From Agrocybe praecox (lineage: Eukaryota > Basidiomycota > Agaricomycetes > Agaricales > Agrocybaceae), in contig OZ024849.1 of the NCBI GenBank assembly GCA_964017145.1, forward strand, positions 1-64,000: a DNA stretch of 64,000 nt, written 5' to 3'. Made by a program: the position numbers and the translations under genes. Under the pieces are notes generated by a model that did no database searches, had not been told where the DNA came from, and saw only the letters and a program-made list of their open reading frames with translations. How positions within the stretch are numbered: position 1 is the first letter of the stretch; every line of letters starts with the position of its first letter. Positions 54,355 through 64,000 of this stretch are shown here, one piece after another.

Positions 54355-55646
54355 CTATTCTGTCTTGATTTCTTCTGTTGACTCATCTCCATGTGATTCC
54401 TTGTTTTCAACGTCGTTGGTATTCTCCTCTGGGGGCGTCCAAAACTTGTTCAGCACTGTGTCGTGAGGATCGTATGTGCTATCCATCGACAGCTCTTCAG
54501 AAGTTTTCTCTTTGGCCCATGTCAGACGCGCAACCATAAGCGTGGGTGCAAGAGCCTAAAGACGACGGAGGTAGTGAGGAACGGAAATATATAAATACGT
54601 CAATCAAATTACGCACGGTTGTAACTGTCATAATAGACTCGATGTAAAACTGTGCGTTCAAATCCGCAGCGCCATCAAATAAGTTGACGTCCGCGCTATT
54701 GACGATGATTGCGATCGCCTCCGCCAGTATTGTAAGTGAGTACAGGGCGGCGGATTGAGTCAATATTTCTATGATGTGGGAGTGACGTTTTCGAGCATGT
54801 GGATTGAAACTTGTTGATGAGTAGATGTGGGCACCGATAACGAGTGTTGCGGCCATACTGGTCGCAGCCGTGACGCATAAACTGCTGGCTTCTATAATGT
54901 TGTATAAACGCGCAAATTGGTCGGTCTCGAATGTCAGAACGAGGAATTGAAGAGCTCCTATGACGATAGCTGCGATGACGAGCGCTGTAGAGATCGTGAG
55001 ATTATGATTTAAGTCACACTATACTTTTTTGACCTCACATATTTCAGCGATGTAGAGACAAACGAGGGCGAATCGGCTATATCTGCGCTCGGCTAAGATA
55101 TGCCAGCAGCGCCATATCTGAAAAATCGTTATCAGTTTTGCCGAACGTCCTGTAGAAGAACGTGTATTTACCAGGAGTGCGTCTGCGAGAATTTGACTTA
55201 TTCCCTGGAATATGATGTTGATCGTCAACAAGAGATAACTGGCCACGCTTCCCCAGGCGATATTAAATATGTCCATCCTAGTCTCAATGGTGGGTCCAAC
55301 GAAAGAGATCCTGGTTGTATACCACTGTAGGACTATTTGTCCAAGCTCGACCGCAAAGAGCGCGGTCAGTATGCTCAAAACGATTTGCCGCCGCGCCTTG
55401 GGTGCTAATTTCTCGTTATATCTTTGACTTTACCGGTCGCGTATGTGTATCGCTCACCATATATCCTCAGTGTAAAAATACAAAACCCCAAGTATCCTCC
55501 TGCGAGACGTTATCAGCTCTAAGCGGAAGATTATAACATAAGTACATACCTGAAAGATATAGATACAGTAGTGTGGAGTTCAAATTACCACTAATAATTG
55601 ACTTCTGGAAGGATACAGAGGGGATGTCATCGTCCTGGGAAGACAT
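54355..55646 (-). CDS. Seven-helix fungal membrane protein
   Basis: Exons 55646-55550, 55499-55458, 55404-55039, 54984-54617 and 54555-54355 join in phase to 357 aa. It starts MSSQDDDIPSVSFQKSII. Hydrophobic helices follow: STLLYLYLSGGYLGFCIFTL, then IVLSILTALFAVELGQIVL, SVASYLLLTINIIFQGI, FALVCLYIAEI, LVIAAIVIGALQFLVL, VTAATSMAATLVIGAHIY and YSLTILAEAIAIIVN. The loop ARKRHSHIIEILTQSAALYS is the family signature of a large agaricomycete group of receptor-like integral membrane proteins of unknown ligand. The cytoplasmic tail is acidic and Glu/Thr-rich. A decayed relative lies at 60.35 kb. Confidence 0.88.
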
Positions 55647-57412
55647 GCTGGGCGGCGACCAGATAGTGCGTTACCCATGCAGCCGCTGCTAGCTTTAAGT
55701 ATGGTATTCACCGTGTGCTCTCAGCTCTATAAGCACGCCAGTCATATGTCACATGTCAAGGAGTATGTTTTAAGCCGTAAATGGCGTGAAAGCTCGTCCC
55801 TCTTCTATCAATGGGCCCGTCAAGTAGTATATAACTTGAATTCACGCGTGTTGCCAGTCTTAAAATAGATGTTGATTGCGAGTACACGCATTCCGCTTTG
55901 TCCATTGATGACTAATTCTGATTGAATTCTCGTTATTGCCCCGAAAATAAACAAAAATCTGTACGACTCCATTTGTCGTATTATATTCACTCAGTTAGAA
56001 TGTCTGATCGTACCAGGTTGTCATTTCGATTTTTTCCACCCAAATGTCAGTATGTTCATTTTGTTCTTTGGTTGTTGAAGACTTATACGTTAACTTCGGC
56101 AGGGTACATGGTACTGCTTGAATTAGCAATCGATTCCGTCTTTTTTTTCGCTTCTTATTGCCTCCATACTCATCATTTCGCTTAAAAAAATATCTTCGAC
56201 TTCTCCCGCGTTACAAGATTATCCGGGGGTTAAATGTTGAACAGCAGATTCACGCAAATGAAAGGAACTGATAGACATCTGTACTGGGCATCGGGCCTTC
56301 GTGTGATAACAGATTGACGGAACAATCAATAGTTTTAGCACCTTCATTAACATAACATTCGTTCAATTCTTCGATCCACTCCCCACCAGCCCTCTGTGTT
56401 GAAGTAATTACACTATCCGCCATAACTTCTCTGAGAACCACCCAAGACCGATACCGCTACTGTGAAGCTATCGCCGTTCTTCGTACACAATCTACAGAGG
56501 GCTGGCGCTATCAGGAGGTGATGAGGTCAAGTCTTCGATGTATCGCGTTTTCGAAGTATCACTGATTAGATTCATCAACTTGAAACTGTCTCCGGCCTCT
56601 AAGCCATTTCCCGATGCCTTTACCCCTTTTTTTATATTTATATCAATTACCCATTAATAACTTCTTTGAATCAAAGGTCACCTCCGCTATCCCATTTTTA
56701 ATTTGTCATGATCCAGACTGATTCACATGTCTAAGTTGGCCTGTTCACAGTACTGATGCTCGCAAACACTGATCTTTATGTAAGTACGAAGAATGTTCCC
56801 CCTCACGTCGTCTTCTTGTTCATCAGATGAATCGTAAGGTAGGCTTTTCAGAATCGCCAAAGACATTAACCGATTCGGTCCGGAATATGACTGTTACTTA
56901 TGGTGACATCTCTTCTAACGTCTTCTTTCCTCTCGCTCCTTCTTTACCCAATAGCAGCCACCATCCCTGATGCTCGCTCGTCGATAAAAGTCGACTCAAG
57001 CTTCATTTTCTCTGCAATGGACCTCATAGAAATGGATCTCTAGATACTTTATACACGGATACGAATGAACAACTTGTCGGTCATTGACGTAGTCTTCTTG
57101 ACTGGACCGATTCAACGCTTCGCGAGCTAACACCGCCTGGGTCTGATTCTAGGGAGCAAATAATCAGAGGTACAGATTGTCTATTACACTCTAGTGATCA
57201 TTGCCTTGTTCTCCTCGGTGAAATACACAGCATATATGGCCCGTCGTCGTTGGTCTAAGCAATATCTATTTGATTGCAACTTTTCGTATGATATCAATAA
57301 TCGACATGTATGCTTGCATGAGAGGAACTTACAGATGCTTTATATCGCTCTCACTCGACCAAACACTGTATAGGTCGATAGCGAGGCAATGCCATGCCTT
57401 CGTTTTTTTGCC
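55647..57412. other. 1.8-kb gene-poor region
   Basis: No supported gene. Pyrimidine-rich stretches on the plus strand and scattered short open frames. Confidence 0.45.
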
Positions 57413-57603
57413 CGCAGCGGTGTGGCAGTGCAATCTGGCCAATTGCCAAATCCGTCGAGTAGAGTGTAGATTAGATTGGATTCACTCCCTGTATCACAGC
57501 GCGACGCGCATTCAGCCGAATCAGCTTGCTTGACAACCACGGCCATCGGGCGAGGCTGCTCGAGTCCAGCCGTGCCATCCAGTTGCATCCTGGCCTGCTC
57601 CAC
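57413..57603 (-). repeat. Dispersed repeat R2, inverted copy
   Basis: Reverse complement of this segment aligns with 57930-58112: GTGGAGCA, ATGCA(A/G)CTGGATGGC, CGAGCAGCCTCGC, ATCTAATCTA and GATTGCACTGCCACA in order. Together they form an inverted pair separated by about 330 bp. Confidence 0.75.
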
Positions 57604-57929
57604 CGTGTTTCATTCCAAAAAACCCGTGCTTATACAGGTTCTTCTTCCGCATCTCCGCAACGCTTGCCTCAACTCAACTTGATATCGTATCGTTTTTCTT
57701 TGTTCCTACATTTTGTGTAGATTGTATTTGCATGTGCGTCTTCGTGTAAAACTCTTTCTTCTTTCTGTGAGTTATTCCCTTCTACCAGTACCGTCGTCGT
57801 TTGATGAAAGATATTTTCAGCGGTCGCATCCAAATTGCTAAGGGTGATGGACTAATAGACAAGCGCGTACGCCTTTTCCTACGATGGGTAGTATGGTTCA
57901 ACGTTCAGACATCAGGCCTCAGGAATGAT

Positions 57930-58112
57930 GTGGTGGAGCACTCCGAGATGCAGCTGGATGGCGTAGCTGGGTTCGGAAGCGCGTCGAGCAGCCTCGCACC
58001 ATGGCGGTAGTGGTAAAAAGATGATTAGATTCGGTTACCTACGCGTCGTGGCGTCATATATCTGTACATGATCTAATCTAAATTGCACTGCCACATCAGG
58101 AGTCCGGCCTGA
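57930..58112 (+). repeat. Dispersed repeat R2, direct copy
   Basis: GTGGTGGAGCACTCC...GATGCAGCTGGATGGC to AAATTGCACTGCCACATC. Pairs with 57413-57603 in inverted orientation, and a partial third copy lies at 48412-48560. Non-coding; type not identified. Confidence 0.75.
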
Positions 58113-60345
58113 GGGAAAACGGATCGCCAGTGCACGTCGTCGGTCAAGGGGTGCCAGTGAATGTCCTCAAATCACGTATTTTTGAAGCCACCTGGAATAT
58201 CATACCCATTCCTTGGAGCCGATGAGGGAGAATAAACGCGCAAGGCTGATACACGGAGAGAGGAGAAAAGCAACACGTCTGTATCATGTTCTGGATGCTG
58301 TTGGGTACGTTCCTTGTTGGGAAACTTGGAAGGAAAAATCGAAAGCAAAGAAGAGATAGACAAGCAGAGACTGCATACTTCGCCTTTACAGAGCGAACGA
58401 TAGGAGACAATTGGGACTGACGCCAGCGGGGAAGTTGTCCGGGACAGAAGCGACGACCACGACAAAAGGCGATGATACATAGAGGAGAGAAAACCGATTC
58501 GCACCGAACGAGAAGCGGGAGTGGACTGTACAAACATGCGGTAGCTAGATGAAAGCAGCGGGTCGGGCTTGAGCGAGTATAAGAAGGAGACGGTAGGCGG
58601 CAGGCGGTGGAAGTTCGATGGTGCATGTGCGGATGGGTGTTTGAACGCTCAGTCAAGGGGATGGTGAAAGGAGGCGCGGGGCATGGGTTCCGCATTGAGC
58701 CCGGTAACGATGGCGAGAAGGACGTCGTGCCTTGTCTTGAGCACCGGGCTGAGAAAGTCAACGATTTATGTGTGCGTGGTAACGATTGAGTTTACGCAAA
58801 AAGCGCGAGAGCGACGCTCAGGAGGGACAGGTGCGAATGATGTGGGAGAGCAGAAGAGGTCGAGTTCAAACTTGGGGACCACATTTTTAGTTGGATGGGT
58901 GGAAGTTGACAACGTTGATGAAAGATTTAAGGCGGCCATAGAATGCAAGTTCTTGAGAACCAACATGCTGGGGAGCGGTTCTTGCGTTTTGGACGACGAG
59001 GTTGACGACGGGAGGGAGGGAGCGTCTCAGAGGGACGAGAATGATCAGAAGGTGGAATAACAGCCAGCAACTAAGTATGGGAGGATACCTCATCGGAAAT
59101 TCAAACATGCGTACGTGGATAGAACATGGGAGGACCACCATCGACGGATAAGGAAGAAATATCGGAAAGAGAGAAGGCTGCGTGGAAAGGAGCGTCGTGA
59201 GGAACATAGGAGAACCAGTTTCCTTGAGAGCAGCGCGTGCATCTTGGATTGTCCACCATGATGACAGTGCGGGTGATGGAAAAGAGAAGGTAGCTAGTTC
59301 TGGATCACTTGCATGATGATCAGAATCAGGGCGTAACAACATACCTATGATTCGTATCAACCTGCCCCCTTCTGCGCTTTTCGGACTTACTGACCCGTAA
59401 AAATACCAGTTCGGACCGTTTGTGGTTCTGGTTGTGGGCGTCAAATTGCGCCAAAGCCGTCAATTTATATTTGTTGATCGTGTGTTGCTTCTTCAATTGT
59501 AAAAGTTTGTGTGTACATGCATGACTACTAGGTAACGAGCACAGAAAGGTAAGGTGGTGGCGGACTAAAACAAGCCACCAGAACGTCACATCAGATGACG
59601 TGATTTTATCTCGGGTATCGGAGGCACTGTGCCGAACCTGTCAATCACGTTTCCAATATATCAGAATAACGACTGAATATGAACGAAGGGAATAGACTTG
59701 GTTAAACTTCGGTGAGTCAGCTTAGAGATTTGTTCGAGATGGCAATCAAAGCAACGACGACCTGATGATATGATGATACGATGGCACATATGCATTCCTA
59801 TTCCATCAAAACACACGCCAACTACTCACATCATAGTACCAACCGGACGCGATCATAGCTCGGAAGGTCTGTCCCGACTCCCGAGAGCATTGCGATTATG
59901 TATGGCCATCCATGTCCAAATATCCAGACTTTTAGGGTCCTGGAACCTTATGAAACATCAACAGAAGCGTGCATAGCCAAGAGAATTTGGACAGGGTGGT
60001 CGAGTGCACACTGAAGCAGAAGTTCCAAAAGTTAAACTTAGTACTAGTACGCAACGAGTCAGGATGTATCTCAGTCGAGCTCTAGTATACATCGGAATAG
60101 ATGGATTTTGTGGGGTTAATCCTCCGTTTCTTGTACTCTTCATCATTAGGGCGCACCAAGTGAGCAACTGATCACGTTCTGATTGATTAAACGCGTAGTT
60201 CGATGGGACAGCAGAGCCAAGAAAGGGGGTTTTGTCGACGATTTATTGACGGTAACGAGAAAATTCAATCAGATGGACAGATTAGCTGAGGACAGATTGG
60301 ACACGGACGTGGCGGGTAAGTATCTTTCAAGCGCGGTGAAAATAT
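58113..60345. other. 2.2-kb region with overlapping open stretches but no recognised gene
   Basis: Long open frames on both strands (minus 58144-58761 and 58887-59444, plus 58683-59060) overlap antisense. The minus ones are Ser/Pro/Cys-rich, the plus ones Gly/Glu-rich; neither shows a domain or splice pattern. I leave them uncalled. Confidence 0.4.
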
Positions 60346-60690
60346 TGAACCATGGTGAGGGGCTTCTCACAAGCCGTCCAGCTGTACAATTTTGGACAGG
60401 GCACTGCCGTATCTGTGACGGCGGTACCCAGTATTACAACAACACTGGTTATTGGTACTCAGATACACTTGTCAATGAGCTTCGACCACGCAGCAAGAAA
60501 GAGATATATTTATATAATTGAAATAATAACACAGTCTTCAGCCTTATACACCCTCGCAGCACTTCTGCAGGCGATCATGTCTTTTATCAGCACTGGACCA
60601 ATCTCGGGCTTCGCTGGCCGTGCAATGCTAAATGTGTGGATTTACGCAACTGCTATTAGCTCAATCATAACTGTATACTGTTCAACCTTT
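60346..60690 (+). pseudogene. Fragment of a seven-helix membrane protein gene
   Basis: Plus-strand translation contains FSQAVQLYNFGQGTAVSV, then TTTLVIGTQIHLSMSFDH, then ARKRYIYIIEIITQSSALYT and LAALLQAIMSFI, homologous to the central exon of the gene at 54617-54984 (LYNIIEASSLCVTAATS, TLVIGAHIYSSTSFNP, ARKRHSHIIEILTQSAALYS). Neighbouring exons are not found on either side, so this is a single-exon remnant, in opposite orientation to its relative. Confidence 0.75.
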
Positions 60691-62006
60691 CCCTGCCACC
60701 CTTGGCTCACTATCTTTAACAATTATACTATGTCAAATTTTAACGGAATGAAGGAAGTCAGAATTTAGACTTGGAACATATGTTTCGGTGAATACCCATG
60801 TAGATATGTTGGTTTGAGAGGCACAGGTGATGAAATAACGGCGTGTAATTAAGAAACCTTTTTTTAAAAAGTGGTCCAACAACGAAGACATAAGTCGTGT
60901 GGTACTGTACCATTTCGACCGATCGTTCATGGTATGTTACACATTACCTAACTTGTTGACGGGACACATCGCTCATGACCATTTTAGTCCTAAGGTATGC
61001 CGAAAGCTAACGAAAACGAGAACCAAAACTCCGCTAGAAGTTGTCCCTGAAACGATTCAAATTCAGTCAAATTCCGACCCCGCCAGTAAAAGTATATTTA
61101 GAAATGCGGCCTATCGTTATGAAACCGGCTGTGATTGTGTCAATTATGGCCAGAATAATTATTTCAGCAAGCCTCTGCATGCTGACAAGCTCAATGCGCG
61201 CTTGGCACGCCAAAAAACCAGTGCCCCTACTAACTACTTCTGATGGGGAGTAAATATAGATAGTATGTACTACAGTTACGTATGTTTGTGATCCTACTTG
61301 TAATCAAAAGAAGAAATTAAAATGAAGACAAATGGGGGCGGTGAAACCGGAAGTAAGTAGATTTTCAAAGGATATTAAACAAGCGACGGTCAACTCATGT
61401 GGTTGCCTCGCATGCAGAAAGGGACTTGAACTAAAAAGGGGAATGGCTTCGGTCCGAAGTTCTATCAAGTATTAACAAAAACATGGCCACATAGTCGTAC
61501 GTTCGGAAAAATAAAGGGAAGTGATTTATGGTACGACAATAGAGAAAAGAACAATGAAATTACCAAGTCCGCTGATTAGCTAAGATACATCGAGCGCGTG
61601 GGAATGTGCACTTAGGTGCGCGTTGGAACAGCACATTTGGGTTAGTTTCAGGCCTACGCAAGGTGCGTACCCAGTAGTTCTAGGTATTTGTGCATCCGAA
61701 TCATATTTAAATATAGGTCAAATATAACAGCTGATTACATTTTACTGTGCACGTGGTGTTTATCAGTATATCCATATCCTATTTATACCTTTCTGGGGTC
61801 TACCGTGACTGCGAGAATGTCGCAGCCAAGGCAGTTTTGTGACTGACATACTGAATATAAAATATTTGTATGACTCAATGAGATGTCATAGATAATACAA
61901 ATTCATTGACACAAGCTTCAAATCAGCAAATCAGCAACTATTCTACCAGATGTGAAAACTAGCAATATTGTTCCTCCTTCTACGCACAAAAAATGCATTC
62001 TTATCC
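60691..62006. other. Spacer upstream of the terpene synthase
   Basis: No supported gene. A hydrophobic plus-strand stretch near 61120-61200 (VIVSIMARIIISASLCML) could be another membrane-protein scrap but has no clear relative here. Confidence 0.4.
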
Positions 62007-62014
62007 TATATAAA
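62007..62014 (+). promoter_or_regulatory. TATA box of the terpene synthase gene
   Basis: TATATAAA, 78 bp before the ATG at 62092, followed by a pyrimidine-rich leader. Confidence 0.55.
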
Positions 62015-62091
62015 GAGCCTGCTTGGACGTCAAAATGGGAGTGCGTACCGCCCATTAATATCTCTCGACTACGTTTGACCATTTCATTATC

Positions 62092-63433
62092 ATGCGTGTG
62101 CTAGAGACAGAAGATGCCGATAGGAAGATGCTCCACTTGCCTCGGACAATGGATGACTGGCCGTGGCATCGAGCCATTAACCCACACTATCGCCAGGTTC
62201 AGGCCGAGTCAAACGCCTGGTTCCACTCGTTCAAGGCTTTCAATGAAAAGTCTCAGCATGCATTTGACATGTGCGATTTTGGTTAGTTTTCATTCCGCGT
62301 ATCAGAGGTCTGTTTAAGATCTTTGTTGACTTGCTAACATTTTTTATTGATAGGTCGTCTTGCATCACTGTCCTATCCATTAGCCACCACAGGTTAGTAA
62401 GCAACCTGCATAAATTTCCGTATACTCTTCTCCAACCAATATTTCTCTAGAGCAGCTCAGGACCGGGTGTGATCTTATGAACTTATTCTTTGTTGTTGAC
62501 CAGTACACGGATGTTGAGCCAGCGCCTATGGTTCGCGAGATGGTCTACATCGTCGTTGACGCCCTCAATAGCCCCCATAAGCCACGTCCTGACGGAGAGA
62601 TTCTACTTGGAGAAATTGCGAGACAGTACGTCATAGAGCAATCTCTAGAACATTTGTTGAACAAATATAATTGACAGATTCTGGGCTCGTGGAGAGAAGA
62701 CTGCCACCCCAAGCGCTGCAAAACATATGGTTGACAGTCTTACTGCATACCTCAACTCGTGCGTTGAACAGGCAGCCGACAGGGACAACGACAACTATCG
62801 AACAGTAGACGAGTACCTGAAGAACAGGCGAGAAAATATCGGCGTACGACCTTCATTTGTTCCTATGGAGTTAGCAATGGATTTCCCAGACGAGGTGCTC
62901 TACCACCCCGTCATCGTCCAACTGTCAATCCATATTGCGGATTTAATTATTTTTGATAATGTGAGCATCCCTGACTTTTCTCTTGCCCAAAACGGTCGTT
63001 GATTATTCCAACATTTCAGGATATTGTCTCGTACAACAAGGAGCAGGCCACTGGTGACGAACGCCACAACATTCTTACAGTTGTGATGCATCAGTTCAAT
63101 CTTAACTTAGCCGCCGCTATGGACTGGGTGGCCAAACATCACAAAGAAGTCGAAACTCGCTTCCTTGACGGTCTTAAACAGGTCCCATCATGGGGACCAG
63201 AGATTGACAAGAACATGGAGGAATACATTTACGGAATGGCTAACTGGGCTCGTTCCAACGACTGCTGGAATTTTGAGGGTGGACGGTACTTTGGCAAGCG
63301 TGGACTGGAGTTCCAGAAGACTCGATTGGTTCCTTTACTTCCTCGGGTTGGTGATATTGCGGCTCAAGGTAAACGGGAGAATGTAGTTATACCACTCTTC
63401 TTCGATTCAGAGGGTGTAGAAAAGGGCAAGTAA
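62092..63433 (+). CDS. Class I sesquiterpene synthase
   Basis: Exons 62092-62281, 62354-62392, 62451-62625, 62678-62960 and 63020-63433 give 366 aa in phase. The enzyme cyclises a prenyl diphosphate, most likely farnesyl diphosphate, by metal-assisted ionisation in the cytosol. The N-terminal [11 protein letters not shown] and [17 protein letters not shown] are typical of mushroom sesquiterpene synthases. The first metal-binding motif reads VVDQYTDVE, with Asp93 and Asp97, where most relatives have DEYxD, so Gln94 replaces the usual Glu. The second is NDIVSYNKE, a complete NSE triad (Asn229, Ser233, Glu237). The C-terminal RY pair that senses diphosphate is Arg318-Tyr319 in GGRYFG. All exons are open, so the gene looks functional; product unknown. 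No other terpene-pathway gene lies within the 570 bp that follow. Confidence 0.95.
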
Positions 63434-64000
63434 TCAATGCTTTGCCGTTCTACTGCAATTTGCTAGGTTGTTCTGCTGTATCTAACCAAGTTTCCTAAAT
63501 AAGACCCCAATTCATTCTAACAATAGCTAGCTGTAGTAGTGCTATTAGTCGTCTTAATGTTCTAATAATATAATTTTTAACCACTCCACGAGTTATATGC
63601 GCGGCAGTGGGAAATATACTGATGGCCGCTGCAACCATTCGTGATCGTGATATATTGCATTTTACTGCACATACAGGTTATCAAGAAATATAAATTGCTA
63701 AGCTGCCCTTTGTCTCCTCATTGATAAAAAACCAATGCCCCAAAAGAATGAAATACGAAAGAAATGAAAATACGAAAGAAAAAGAAAGAAAGAAAAAGAA
63801 GACAAGGATGAAAGAAACAAGAAAAGAAGACGAAAGAAACAAAGAAATACAGAGTGCTCACTCCTGACGCATAGTCTCGCGGTTGTCAGACGCAGTGCTC
63901 CGCGTTTACGAATCGCCCGAATAAGCATACGCATAATATTATAAACAAAACCGTTAAGAGACAATGTCGCCTGGTTGATAGAGAATTAGTGTGCGCATCA
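63434..64000. other. Spacer with an AAAG-rich polypurine stretch
   Basis: 3' region of the terpene synthase, then 63745-63850 is nearly all purine on the plus strand (GAAAGAAA-type repeats). No gene. Confidence 0.6.

Noticed and set aside
58144..59444. Long open stretches on both strands
   Set aside because: They overlap antisense, have no domain or splice pattern, and composition (Ser/Pro/Cys against Gly/Glu) is what unconstrained GC-richer DNA gives.
39270..63433. A terpene biosynthetic cluster joining the P450 and the sesquiterpene synthase
   Set aside because: They are about 21 kb apart with unrelated genes between and no other pathway enzyme; proximity alone is not enough.

Overview
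The window is the left end of a chromosome from a filamentous basidiomycete, most likely an Agaricomycete. It opens with 15 CCCTAA telomere units. The genes carry many short GT..AG introns (about 40-70 bp). Several families are typical of mushrooms: a Ppo-type fatty-acid dioxygenase, a fungal sesquiterpene synthase, a fungal seven-helix membrane protein, HMG-box proteins, small secreted cysteine-containing proteins and a chromodomain Ty3/Gypsy element. I reconstructed exon structures by hand from splice sites, reading phase and protein family. None was checked against transcripts or a database.

1-22.6 kb, subtelomeric repeat zone. The eroded copy of a Ppo-like gene (616-14763, minus strand) lacks an internal block and its C-terminal part. 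A 12.5-kb Ty3/Gypsy chromovirus-type retrotransposon (938-13426, minus strand) sits inside one of its introns. The element has near-identical 397-bp LTRs, a perfect 5-bp target duplication (GAAAT), gag-protease, pol with a chromodomain integrase, and an unusual extra ORF of about 1,010 codons between integrase and the 3' LTR. It carries two premature TGA codons and a frame break, so this copy looks recently inserted but already damaged. Distal to it (15.08-20.61 kb) lie nested inverted-repeat elements: an outer one with a perfect 26-bp inverted repeat and TCGCAAG-rich subterminal repeats, an inner one with 35-bp GATAAAT/ATTTATC minisatellites in opposite orientations at its two ends, and a 957-bp hAT element with an exact 8-bp target duplication.

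22.6-49.6 kb, gene-rich core. In order: a glycolipid-transfer-protein-fold gene, an unrecognised gene, mitochondrial Hsp60 with heat-shock elements upstream, a GPI-type secreted cupredoxin, the bc1 assembly factor Cbp3, dihydroxyacetone kinase, a cytochrome P450, a small secreted protein, a SAP-domain protein, a second small secreted protein, a short-chain dehydrogenase and an HMG-box gene.

49.6-64 kb. This part is sparser and repeat-bearing. It has a dispersed repeat, a 167-aa orphan, a degenerate HMG-like gene, a 357-aa seven-helix membrane protein with a decayed partial paralogue 5 kb away, a copy family of about 180 bp in inverted arrangement, and an intact class I sesquiterpene synthase.

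The genes do not form one pathway. Housekeeping genes (hsp60, cbp3, dak) are interspersed with accessory genes (P450, terpene synthase, secreted proteins, receptor-like protein). The terpene synthase and P450 lie about 21 kb apart with unrelated genes between, so I do not call a biosynthetic cluster.
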